This document shows positions 1 through 10,886 of a DNA stretch of 64,000 bases, piece after piece. The position numbers were made by a program, and so were the translations under genes. Within the stretch, counting starts at the first letter, position 1. The number at the start of each line of letters is the position of its first letter. Source of the stretch: Diphasiastrum complanatum (taxonomy: Eukaryota; Streptophyta; Lycopodiopsida; Lycopodiales; Lycopodiaceae); the NCBI GenBank assembly GCA_029204225.1, contig CM055096.1, positions 70,577,444 through 70,641,443 of the forward strand. The letters are read 5' to 3'. Under the pieces are notes generated by a model that was given only the letters and a program-made list of their open reading frames with translations, searched no databases and was not told where the DNA came from.

Positions 1-1331
1 ATTCAAGCATGAAATAAAATTCGGAGTGAAGAAAAACTCCTATCTTGCTTTGTAGAGAAACACCCTTTTGATATTCTTGCATAGTGTGTTTCTACTATGT
101 ATCTCTCTATCTCTTGACAGTATTTTAAGTATGCTTCAACAACAACCCTTCGTAGCTTGAAATGAACAACACTTGGCAACATTGTGTAACATGCAGTAAT
201 TTTTGCTAGTTTTTGGGAGACACGTTGCATTTTTTGAGAAAGCTGCTCTTGTTAGGTATTAGCTTTCTTAGTATAGTGATTAGATGCCAGTGTTCCTATT
301 TATGCATCTTTAAATACATGCTTTGGAATTAGAAGGAAGATGGTACACATAGTAATTTCAAAAGCTTGTAAAACAACCATTAAGCTAGAAACTGTTCAAA
401 GATGATGTTTGTTATCCAGAAAGGGACAATGAAATACAACCAGAAGACACTACGAGCTCAATAATCACAGGCGAATAAACATAAAGTTTAGTCCTTAATT
501 AAACTGAGAAAAGGTTCAATGGTTCATAAAGGATTCCAAGACTTAGAATAAGAAATAAACAGAGGCATTGTGAATGCTAGTTAATTTGAATGAGATGTCT
601 CCAAATGATTAGGCTACTCAAGCTTAAAAGTAATGATAGGAACATTATAAATTTTGTGAAGCAACCAAATCAAATAAGTAATTACAGAAAAAACAGCAGC
701 AACCCATGGCTGAACCAATGAGTTTCCCACAAGGGGGCAAACTATAAAGTACTGAAAAGAAAATGGACCATATTCACACCGTGTAGTTGAAATACGCGTT
801 ACTAGTCATTTCAGAACCCATTGCTATCATTTTGCACAAAGAAGACTGGACCTTTTAGCTGTAGGATCAACTTTCAGTCATCTAGAGTTTCTTCTATACT
901 GATTGTTTGCTGCAGAGCTCTATAGGCACACTACCTATTTTGCAGAATTGAACCTAATCAAACTCCAACTTAACTGATTTCTCTGAAACCTAGCATACAA
1001 ATTGTCACTATTCTATAGATACCAAATTGCTGTACCCCCAAACCCAGTTAGGTGAAAGGAAGATTACCCTTAGCTTTGGAAATCTGGTGCTGCAGTTCTG
1101 AGGAACTCACTAAAAACTATGCAATAAGCTGTAAATCTTCCAATTGCACATCAGATTCTAATAATATGCAGAGCCTAAGTACTGAACAGCATAGTATGTG
1201 TCTTATACCTTTGTCCTCTGACATATAGGTGATTAGATAATCTAGTACAGCTCTTACCAGAGCTCATTTTACTACAAACTGAAGAGCCCGTCTCCTTTGA
1301 AGTTTGGGAAACTTTTGGCAGTTAACTTGTG
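1..1331. other. Region downstream of the cyclotransferase gene; no gene recognised
   Basis: AT-rich sequence lying 3' of the minus-strand gene that ends at 1332. Its right part probably carries the 3' UTR and polyadenylation region of that gene. A 75-codon minus-strand open frame at 3-230 matches no family I recognise and has no supporting splice or context signals. I see no repeat or RNA gene here. Confidence 0.5.
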
Positions 1332-1433
1332 CTATCTTTGCAGCCAGTCACCTGTAATCACAGGATTCGACCTATCAACTTCTTGGTAGTGATACACATA
1401 TGACTGCATGCGCTCTCCTGATTCAGTCACGAC
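1332..1433 (-). CDS. Exon 3 (last) of the GGCT/AIG2-like gene
   Basis: 33 codons plus TAG, after the acceptor CTGGCAG^GTCGTG. It encodes the final strand with SYVYHYQEV and the conserved C-terminal ITGDWLQR, followed directly by the stop. It is too short to stand out as an open frame and was found by matching the family's C-terminal motif. Confidence 0.85.
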   Translation of the reverse strand, partial: VVTESGERMQSYVYHYQEVDRSNPVITGDWLQR

Positions 1434-4400
1434 CTGCCAGTAAGAGTCAATTGCACAAGATAATTACGATCCTATTTGTAGGATAAATATCATGAACACC
1501 TACTAATGCATATAAGATACAGTTGAATAATAGAAAGCATTCTGATAATACGATATTTTTTCTCTTATCCAGACTGCCAGAAAACTATAAAGACTTTGCA
1601 AATATAAATCATATTGGATGTTAGGATACTCATGGGCACCGCTTACCATTCTTCAGCAGATGGTTGGTCTGAGGTCATTAACCGGATTTTGGCAGATTAT
1701 TTACGACATTATGTTTCTCCTACTGGTCGTGATTGGGATCATCCAACACAGGCGTCTCTCCTTTCCTGCTTGCTCATGGTTACTCGCTAGTTCTGCCTGG
1801 TATCCCTGCTCCTCCAGATGATGCACTTGTGACTATTTCCTCTTATCTTTGTAGTGCTCATGAGATCATTGCTAGGACAGCTTCTCATCTACGGCATATC
1901 CAGCAACGGTACAGGTCCATTTTTTATTGACATCGGCGCATACTGAGTTTGGCGTACACGATACTGATTTTCTTAGGCTACGTTTTGCTCACCATCGCTT
2001 TGTTCAGGGTCATGCTTCTATTGAGAAGCTTGCGCCACGTCATTATGGGCCTATTCAGATTCTTGAGCACCTTAGCCCTGTTACATACCACCATGAGTTA
2101 CCTGCTGCTACTCAGGCTTGTGATATCTGTCTGATGTCATGTCAGCTTCTGCGTGCTACTACAGAGGATGATGCTCCTTGGGATTCTACCTTCCTGCTGA
2201 TCTAGAGTTTTGCTTATTGCATAGTTGTCGCCATTGGCAGGTTCAATTTTTGGTATAGGAGGATGGCCGTCCTATTGAGGAGGATACATGGGAGCCTATT
2301 GATGGTTTTTACCATACTCCCATACTTGCCGATTAGGCTCGCTCCCTTGCAACTACCATTGCTTCTTAGGATGTTCCTGCTCACCTTGACGTTCCGTTAC
2401 CAGATGGAGTATCACGAGGCTGCTTTACCATACTTTCCCCACATTGTGGGCAATGTTCTTCATAGCTGGGGAGAGTTGGACTACAGGCTACAGGCTTATT
2501 GGGCTACTTTGCATATATTTCGCAGGTCGTTAATACTTTTGTTCCTAGTTACACATTTTATATTATTCATGTACAAGCCCCAAAGCCTTTTTTTTATGCT
2601 TATGACTGGCCTTGGGCCTTATTTCTCACATTGGCTGGCCAAGTGCCTCTATTTATTGAGTCATATGTGGAGTGGGGGCACTTAGTAGGGCATACTATTT
2701 TCCCTCCACATTCTTTGCCTCCCTTCATTTTTGGATTCCTACATTAAAGTTCATTAGTGGGGTATATATAGGGCACAGGGCACTCATAAATTCATTCAGC
2801 AGCTAATTAATTGGTATTGCTTGGACTCTTTGTGGGAGCACCTATTGTCTTGAGATTTCATGTGATGCTAGTTAGCCATTCTTCATGGGAGTAGCCTACA
2901 TGTTGTCTTTCCATGTTTCAATGATGCAAAATGACAAACACTATACTAAAACCACCAGTCTGAAACTAAAGATTTTTCTTCATGGATTTCTAATTTATAG
3001 CCTTGTAGTATGCACGAGATACTAACATTTCAATAAATTGGTCATAATTTTAAGTTGAAATACAAGGCTAATATTTACAATCTACAAAGCTTCACCATTG
3101 ACGTTCAGAGGCCACAGGCTTGAATTGAAGTTCATCCGTCGTAATTTCCATCTGTGGAATTGTGTCTCATATTTACACGGCTTCCACTAAAAGCTTCTCA
3201 ATCTACATGAACTTTCAAATTTTGAACCGGCTAGTTAACTTCTCAAGCTATATCCAAACTACTGTTGATTTCTGAACTAGAGGTAAACGTAGTATTTATG
3301 TGGGAAGATGAGCTCTTACGTGAATGTGCAGCAAGTGATATGAGCCGCATCGGTCTTTCATCAAGCCTAGAGTCTGGAACACTTTGATAAAAAAAGTAAC
3401 GAAAAATTTTTCAAGGTGCTTCATATGTACGAAAATGAGTTCCATACATGCAGAACGATACACCCAGCCCAAAAATCACAGGAACTGGCTTCTACGACTT
3501 AAATGCATATGGCAGAGTGAATTAAAAGGTAAGAAGTTCTCCATAATTACCATTCTTTTGAAAATCAGCATCTCTGCTATCACTAGCATCCATTACATTT
3601 CTTGTGATCACTTTCACATAATTATAGACATTATATATGTTTTTCCCCTCAATAATTATGATCGAATGTCTTTGAAATAGTCTTTCTTGATAGACCCCTT
3701 CAAATATTTTCCTCGAAATACTGGCCACCAGGTGGACTTTCTTGCAGAATTTCAGAAGTTGTGTTCTTGGCCCTTCAACAGATGTCTCACAAGTTTCAAG
3801 TTTAGTATGTCCTCTACATTGTTACCATATAATTTAGAGGCACAGGCCAACGATCAAGACCCAATTGTTCAGAAGTCTTAGCCATATAGATCTTTATGCA
3901 GCCATTTTCCTGTTTAAGTTACAAAATTGAATGATCATCAATCTTTTAAAAATGTTCTCTAAGAATTCGCCTCTGTACCTCTTGAAACAATGACAATGAT
4001 ACCCTAGAAGTCAAACAGATTCATAAGAAAGTAATACAGAAAATTTCTTCTGCCAAGAAGAATTGAGCAGCCAATTTTCAGCATAGGAACCAAAGAAGTC
4101 CACAGTATACACATCAGCGTTCAACTAAGAACCAAAGAAGTCATTAGTATACACATCAGTGATCCACCTAGTTTGTGGATGTCCATTGACAAACTCTTAA
4201 GAATTTTGTTGTGGCGTGCTTAGATGGTAGATAATTTTCCTTCACAATACCCTAACCTATCAGCCCATTTCCCATTCAGTGACTATACGATTGGAAAGTG
4301 AGATATGTGGTTTAACCTAAAGTGCAGTTGACAAATGCCTCAAAAACTTGAAATCTTATCAGAATGCTTTTGATTCACTGTCAGACTCACCTCAACAACG

Positions 4401-5138
4401 TCCCTCTCATAGAGTGATGGAGGGTGTTCTCTTATTTCACATTCTTCCAAGATACCTGGTAGGCATCTTGAATCATCTGCTGATAAGACATAGCCCTTCA
4501 CTGCATGTCCAAATTCTTCTAGCCTCAGAGCTGCACGTTCAACCCCATCCCTCTGTACCAGAAGTGTGTCGAAATAGCCACGCATCAAAACACAGAAAGT
4601 ACTCTTAGCACATGGAACAACAGAAAAATTTCAAGCTAGTCACTCTATCCGAGAGTGCCATGATTTGTATAAATGAGCAATCAGACTTTGAAAGTTTTTC
4701 CAGATGTTTCTAAATCTCTAAAATGGTTGGAATACAGTGTCAGATGTACTCCACCTTCTTAAGAAGAGTCGAGGAAGTGGGTGCCAGGTTAATACACGCA
4801 AAAATTGACTAATAAGGCATGCAATCTCAACCACTGCCACAATAGCTTTCCGTCTGAGCGTCAAGCTCTTAGTAAGAATTTGATTTTTCCAGGGTTTCAA
4901 AGCTAAGTTGCCTCAGCACTGCTTCACGGACCCAGAGTGGTCCAGAATGCACTATATGCCACAATAGCTTCCCGTCCGAGCGTCAAGCTCTTAGTAAGAA
5001 TTTGATTTTTCTAGGGTTTCAAAGCTAAGTTGCCTCGGCACTGCTTCCCGGACCCAGAGTGGTCCAGAATGCACTATACATATATATTTAGAGTCGCGGC
5101 TAGACTGTTACCTCCACCAGCATTCTTGCACACGATGT

Positions 5139-5169
<31 letters not shown>

Positions 5170-6206
5170 TGTATTGATGTCTTTTAAGTACCAAAAATAT
5201 ATAAGACTTTGAAGTACATTTCAAGTGTTTAGGGTATCTATTTGTGAAATTAGAATATATCCAATTTCACAAATTTATATAGAGAAGTCAGTCACAAATT
5301 TATTTGAAGTACATTTCAAGTGTTTAGGGTATTACGTCTTCCTAATAAACCTGAAACCTGAAATGAAACTAGTCATAAAATGGATACTAACATATGATAT
5401 GTATAGATACTAGTTCTTATAGCTAACCATCTGAAAACATGAAGCTCGTCATCTCTTCCTGAGGTAGTGATCTAAGAAATGTGTTAATGGTAGCTGAAGG
5501 TGCCCACTAATAAGAATAGGCACCATCTAGTCAGAGTCTGATCCAGATTTCTAGGGATTATCCACCTAATTATGGATGAAAGAAGGATGCATGACGAAAA
5601 CCGTGTGCTGGTGGGAGTTCTGAATAACGTTATGACATGAAGTGACTTTTCAACCTTAGAGACTCATAAATGCTTTGCTTGCATCAATATTAAGTTAAAA
5701 ACATTACTGCATAAATATAGAACGTTAGCCTTGCTCAAACTAAACAAACAAATATTGCCACTCTAACTATCCGACTTAGCTGTTACGATGAAGCAGGATC
5801 ACAAAGCTTCTTTCAATTATCAACTATATGTACACTAAATATGAATGCAATCTTTATCAATATACAGATTATATCGACAAAATATAACGAACAAAACAAG
5901 CAGAGACAAAGGCAAAGGAAAAGGCAAGAAGAAACTGACATGAGTAGAGTAAAGTCGACCTCCCAGCAGCCACGCCTTCTGAGGGCGAAGGGATGCGCGC
6001 AATGAGAGCACAGGGTGGATGTTGATATCAGGCCTCAAATTGCCATACACAAACAGATGCTGCGGATGTGCTGGTGCGGAGTGGCCATTGCAGGAGGAGA
6101 TATCATCATGCGATGATGCAGCAACAGAAGCAGAAGACGAAGAAGCAGAGGAAGAAGAAGAAGACGTCGAAGAGGAGGAGGAGGAGGGAGGAAGAGGACG
6201 CCCCAT
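1332..6206 (-). CDS. Gamma-glutamylcyclotransferase / AIG2-like family protein, three exons, complete
   Basis: Spliced gene on the minus strand with exons 6206-5940, 4603-4391 and 1433-1332, giving 193 codons plus stop; both introns are phase 0. The N-terminal 50 residues are Ser/Ala-rich and low complexity. They are followed by the family signature HLFVYGNLRPD, then AWLLGGRLY, VKGYVLS, the acidic stretch containing the likely catalytic Glu (ILEECEIREHP) and SLYERDVVEV. The third exon supplies SYVYHY and the typical C-terminal GDWLQR. Order and length (about 190 aa) fit plant GGCT-like/AIG2-like proteins, whose fold cleaves gamma-glutamyl amides with release of 5-oxoproline. The substrate of this member cannot be told. 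No targeting signal is obvious beyond the Ser-rich leader. The splice sites were read by eye, and a further small exon inside intron 1 cannot be excluded. Intron 2 contains an antisense gypsy fragment. Confidence 0.85.
1618..2345 (+). pseudogene. Decayed Ty3/gypsy integrase C-terminus plus chromodomain fragment
   Basis: Lies in intron 2 of the cyclotransferase gene, on the opposite strand. Translated fragments shift between frames. They include a GVSPFLLAHGY stretch (integrase core end), then EKLAPRHYGPIQILEHL followed by VTYHHELP (integrase C-terminal barrel), then a chromodomain-like EEDTWEPIDGFYH. Several stops and frameshifts show it is a dead relic. An ORF-bearing stretch to about 2750 may continue the element, and a TATA-like gtatatatag near 2760 could be LTR-derived. 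Confidence 0.65.
2900..4390. other. Remainder of intron 2 of the cyclotransferase gene
   Basis: AT-rich intronic sequence. Short open frames on both strands (3384-3881) match nothing I recognise. A 40-bp near-repeat, aaccaaagaagtc...agtatacacatcag, occurs twice at about 4087-4165. Confidence 0.4.
4391..4603 (-). CDS. Exon 2 of the GGCT/AIG2-like gene
   Basis: 71 codons. The acceptor is a pyrimidine-rich tract ending CTAAG at 4604, or alternatively AG two bases later. The donor GAG^GTGAGT at 4390 is near consensus. It encodes the central beta strands and the SLYERDVVE motif, which joins in frame to exon 3 (VVTESGE). Confidence 0.8.
4836..5079. repeat. 122-bp tandem duplication in intron 1 of the cyclotransferase gene
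   Basis: Two head-to-tail copies start at gccacaatagct (4836 and 4958). They extend through the shared aagctaagttgcctc block to cagagtggtccagaatgc. The copies differ at only a handful of positions, so the duplication is fairly recent. Confidence 0.9.
5142..5215 (-). repeat. LINE-type 3' end with (TC)n tail, degraded copy
   Basis: Read on the minus strand, agtcttatat...aaaagacatcaata is followed by about 14 TC units (5142-5169). It is the same sequence as the retroposon 3' ends at 16.5, 55.2 and 56.8 kb, with more mismatches. Confidence 0.6.
5940..6206 (-). CDS. Exon 1 of the GGCT/AIG2-like gene
   Basis: 89 codons from the ATG at 6206 (minus). It encodes a poly-Ser/Ala leader (from GAAGAA-type repeats on the plus strand) and the start of the domain, VYGNLRPD to GGRLY. 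The donor is CAT^GTCAGT. The Ser-rich leader is encoded by a simple repeat and may vary in length. Confidence 0.8.
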
Positions 6207-8383
6207 TGGATCGCCGGTGTTCTCAAAAGAAATAAAACTAGTTTTTTCCCTTTACATACATACGTTTATTATTATTATAGATATGGGCAAGGAGGACACA
6301 CGCAGTCTAGATATGAAATATGGCACCCTATAGGCTAGCCTCCCTCTCATGGGACCTTGGAACCTTGAAAGCTACAAGAGCTTCAAAACCACACAAGTGT
6401 CATTACCTAAAGCACACAAGTGTTAAGGCCTTTTGTTGTCGGCCTTGGATGACTAGATCTTGTACAAGTTTCACAAGTTTTGAGAATTGATTTCGCTTTT
6501 AACTTGCAAAATACTCTACTTGCCAAATGAGAGGCCTATTGGTTAGGGTTAAGAAGCTACCAAGTGAGGCAAAGTTGTTTGATTTCAAAAGGTCATGTCT
6601 AGTGTTATTGGCAAGCTACTCACAATAAACTAACACAAACAAGGGAGTCATACAATTGATGGTGTGGCCATGGCAATGAGTGAGGCACATCAACTCAAGG
6701 GTGATGGGTGTTTGAGAGCTTCAAGTGCCAAGTTTAAACTTCAAAGCATCTAGTACCTTGGATGAAGGTGGCATACCATTGTGGTCATAGTTGCCTACAC
6801 ATTCATCCCAAACAAAGGATGTTTCAAACTACTGCATATGAACGTAAATTCGCCCTTTTGTAAGGGTGGTTTCATATTGACTACATGACAAGTCCAATAA
6901 TTGAAAGAAAGTCTTTCCATCCATTGGATAAAAAGTGCCCCCACACACGTGCACAAATGAAACTTTTTATTGGTCCCTCTTAACTTAAATTTGAGCTTAA
7001 TTCTCAATATGGTTAATTAACTTGGGCTTAAGCTCAGGGGTTTTCTTTTCAAAGTTTTTATTATTCTAGCACCAACAAGCTTCACGTACCTTCAAATAAT
7101 ACCACACATTGGTGTTGGTTTCCTATTGCTGCTCTGATACCACTCTGATGGAAATGTCACAAGTTTCACTAGGCTGCAGCAGAATCGGAGGTCGTCATCC
7201 CACCAAAGAAAACAATGACAACAAATATTTGAAGATTATAGGATCTGGATTTACTAGAGACTCAAATAATAGAGCGGTTCTAATTTGTGTTGATAATGAA
7301 TATCAGTGTTTGAGACAGCCATGCAATTCTTTGTTACTGATATTTGTGACAATAGAGAAAGAAGAGTGAGAGGTAATTAAACATTCAGCACGAATGCAAC
7401 ATCACAGAAAAATAGCAAATCTATGTAATAAGGTTTGCTAGAAACCACTTTTAGATCTTTTATGAGAAAGTAGAATAGAATACTCGAATTATGAGCTAGC
7501 TAACGGTATGCATAAATACATGATACTTGCCAAGAATAAGTCGCATGTTTAGGATTGCCATCATGCTATGAAATTAGGGTTCATTATGCTTCATTCTAAA
7601 AAGAAGTTACAAACAAAAGGCATGCATTTTTTTCCGTATTGTACCATTAGTAAATAAGGAGGGTGTGTTGTCTTCTAATTGGAGAATGGGTAGCTCTCAA
7701 GATATGTCTTCACCACGCATACAGGTATGAGGCTATACTAAACTTCGTACTGAAAACCATCTTTAAAAACTAAGGCACAATTCAAACAAAATGTATTAAA
7801 GCTTAGAGTTGGATTATATTTTACTCCCCATTAAGCAATATAGTGAATGCCAACTAAATTCTTTTATATTTTAAACGTAGAACGATGCAATCACAAGGTG
7901 TAGAACTATAAGGTAAACAAGATATGATAGCCGTTAGTATGCTAGACTTGTGAATAGCTTTTGGTTCATAGAAGCTTGAATGGCATGAATTTGCCCAAGC
8001 TTCATAACACTCGGACTTCACATAAGGATTCATAGAGTCCGATGGGTTGATATGGCAAGGATCTACCCTGACACTTCATGCTATACCTGAACTATATCTA
8101 TTTTATACTTTTTGATGAGAATGATAACTTCATACATATGTTAAGTTACGCTTGAAATCTCATACGTTGCTTATGCCCTAATACTGATCAACATGGCTCC
8201 TGCCTTGATACGTTTTCGTGCTTAGGGCAGAACGTATTGCTAGTAAGTAGACTTTGGTTGAGAAGACTAGAAGAATGATATGCAATTGAATTTATGTTGA
8301 TAAAGTAGTGAATCTTATTCTAGACATGGATAACAACTGATGCTCAGCTATGACACTTGTCTTCCCCACTATACTAACTCGTG
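6207..8383. other. Intergenic stretch, possibly LTR-element debris
   Basis: No coding region recognised. The plus-strand string gctctgatacca at about 7131-7142 is the reverse complement of the usual iMet primer-binding site. This suggests the leader of a minus-strand LTR element to its left and its LTR to the right (from about 7146, TGATGG). I found no matching second LTR or ORF, so this is only a hint. Confidence 0.35.
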
Positions 8384-8388
8384 CGGTT
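8384..8388. repeat. Target-site duplication CGGTT (left copy)
   Basis: CGGTT flanks the copia-derived element on the left and recurs at 12413-12417 directly after its right LTR. This fixes both element ends. Confidence 0.85.
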
Positions 8389-9041
8389 TGTGAGAGATTT
8401 CAACTAGTTTAGTCTAGTTTAGTCATATTTTGGTAAATTGTCAATAAGAGGCCAAAACTCATTTTAGACTTAGAGATAAACTTTTTGAAGTTATATTAGT
8501 TTAAAATACATCCAATAAACACTTTTTGAAAGTGTGGGAAAGTTGGTAGTCGAGTTTGAAAGAGATTCAAATTTGAACTTTGGGTATATTGAATCTAGAC
8601 CCAAAAATAGTAGGGTTTACATTTTGGAGGGAAAACCAAGTGGCCAAATAGGGTTTGGACACTATAAAAGTATGTAACTTGTGGAGAGACACATATTCTC
8701 TCTTCTCTCTCTCATTTCATCATATACATGGTTCTCTTTGGGTTCTACTACTCATTGGTGCACTATCTTGGTGTTATCTTGCAATCTTGTGTGTAGAATG
8801 ATCATTTATTGCTATTTTTGGTTCCACACGCGTGAAATACAGTAGGGTACTGTAATTGTACGGACACAGCAAACATATTTTATGTTTTGGTTCATGTTTG
8901 ATCAATATCTCTTGGAGTTTGCATCTCATTTTGTATGTAGATGCTGATTTTTCTACATTGGCAGGATTGTTGGTCTGCTCCTTATTGTAACCAAAGATCA
9001 GGGACATGGATTGGATCTTAAATTATCTGAAATCCTTCACA
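8389..9041 (+). repeat. 5' LTR of the copia-derived element
   Basis: 653 bp, beginning TGTGAGAGATTTCA and ending TGAAATCCTTCACA, so the ends form a short imperfect inverted repeat with TG...CA. A TATA box (ctataaaag, 8663-8669) lies about 380 bp before the end and probably marks the LTR promoter. The last 268 bp match the right LTR. Confidence 0.85.
8661..8670 (+). promoter_or_regulatory. LTR TATA box
   Basis: actataaaag inside the 5' LTR, followed about 30 bp later by pyrimidine-rich sequence suited to transcription start. The 3' LTR has lost this region. Confidence 0.5.
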
Positions 9042-9053
9042 TGGTATCATAGC
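9042..9053 (+). other. Primer-binding site (iMet tRNA type)
   Basis: tggtatcatagc directly abuts the 5' LTR. It differs from the common plant site TGGTATCAGAGC by one base. Confidence 0.8.
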
Positions 9054-9642
9054 TATTGTGTATCAGATTATGAAAGGATCACCCATATTTAGCAAGGATT
9101 TGGAGGAGTTACCAATGCTAGAGCATGCTAGATTGATCTCTAGTCAAAAATCAGCATTTTTGTATGTGTAGAATTGATCTTTTGTAGGCCAAAACTTAAT
9201 ATAGGGTTATATACTTGATCAATTCCAATTTCACACTTGGTTTATTGGAATTAGGTGACTTTTGGTGCATTAGAAAGGTCTCATTGGAGGCTACAAGAAG
9301 TTATATCAAGTTTCTAGAAATTGCATGTAGAATTTGAGATATTCAATTTTTTGTGATTTTGTCAAAACCCTAATTTTGATTGGATCTCTAGTTTGTGAGG
9401 TTTTCGAACTTCATTTGAGTGTGTTTCAATCTTAGTAAGTGGCAAGAATCATTAGATTGAGGATAGATCATAGGTTGATCAAGATTTCACTATTCTATGT
9501 GTTGATTTTCTAGTTAGAAGTGCTAGAAGAGATTTGAGAGGTTCCATATCTTTGTGATATCTTCTTGAGTTCATTTTTTGACATTCAAGAGAGTTATTTG
9601 TGCATTGGAACAGGTCGAAAGAGAAGATTGAGTCACTTCAAC

Positions 9643-10792
9643 ATGGCTACAAGTGGAGGCTTTATGTTGGAGAGCAATGATAGACTTACCTCAATCAACT
9701 ATTCTACTTGGAAGGTGAGGATGGAGTCCTTATTGGAGATGAATGAGTTGATGGAGATTGTTGCAGGTGTAGAGGAGAGGCCTCAAGCACCTCAAGTTCA
9801 AGTGAGGTATGACAACAGAGCAAAGAAAGCTCTACACATGATTAAGATGAATATTACCAATGAACTTCTTAAGGAAATTGGTAAGTCACACATCATCTTT
9901 GGAGGCTTGGAAAGCTTTGAAGAAGCTTTATGAACCCAAGTCTACATCAAGAGTGCTTACTCTTAGGAGACAAATCTTTCAAAGTTTGCAAAAGAAGGAA
10001 GAGACTACTCATGCTTTTGTTTTGAGGGTTAAAGCATTCAATGATGAGTTAGCATGTATTGAGGAAAGCATTAAGGAGGTAGAACTTGTTCAAGTTATAC
10101 TTAATGGCTTGTTGGATGATCATGCTAATCTTGTTAAAAGTTTTGCTATTCAAAAGACTTTACCAAGTATTGTGGATTTGCAAGAGATCTTGGTGAATGA
10201 GGAGTATAGGCTTCAATCAAGAGGAGGTGGATTTACATCGACATCTCATTATGAAGAGGATGTTATGTTCATCAAAGGCAAGTTCAAGGGCAAAGGCAAA
10301 GACAAGTGGTCTAAAGGGCAAGATCAAGGTGAGAGTTCTTCTTTTGGCAAAAAGAAAGATAAGTCAAAGTTAAAATGCTTTCATTGTGAAATCAAAGGGC
10401 ATTTTGCAAATGAATGTTTGAAGAAGCAAAGAGATGAAGGTAGCAAGAAAATCAACTTTACTACTAATGATGAGGATCTAGGCGGTGGTGATTCTCTTTT
10501 GATGTGTCCTTCAAGTCCAATATCAAGTGAAGGTGACAAAGATTCATGGTGGATTGATAGCGGAGCTAGTTCACACATGACTAGTCACAAGGAGTTCTTT
10601 ACTTATTTGGTCACTTATGATGGAGCCAAGAAAGCAATTCACATGGCCAATGGTGGTGAGTGTGTGATTGAAGGCATTGGTTCAATTCCTATTTGTCTCT
10701 CTACTAATAGGAAAGCAAGGCTTGATGGTGTTCTTTACATTCCTTCACTTTCAAAGAATTTGCTAAGTGTTGGTCAAATGATAGAGAAATGA
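9643..10792 (+). pseudogene. Copia gag and protease, one frameshift
   Basis: Starts MATSGGFMLESNDRL at 9643. The gag (UBN2-type) continues to about 9890, where a one-base indel moves the frame, and the remainder runs in the next frame to 10792. A zinc knuckle CFHCEIKGHFANEC lies near 10377-10420. The aspartic protease motif WWIDSGASSHMT is near 10549-10585, and LLSVGQMIEK precedes a TGA at 10790. The reading continues after this stop (YMVKFGG), so the TGA probably replaced a Gly codon. Confidence 0.85.
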
Positions 10793-10886
10793 TACATGGT
10801 AAAGTTTGGTGGTGATGCTTGTTTCATTACAAAGGAAGAAATCTTGGTTGCTAGGGGCAATAGACAAGGTAGACTTTTGAAGCTTT

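Noticed and set aside
3-230. 75-codon minus-strand frame at the window edge
   Set aside because: No recognised motif, no splice support; could be chance in AT-rich DNA.
4348-4608. Plus-strand open frame at 4348-4608
   Set aside because: Antisense shadow of exon 2 of the cyclotransferase gene.
7131-7146. Primer-binding-site-like string with a possible LTR to its right
   Set aside because: No second LTR, TSD or coding region found, so not called as an element.
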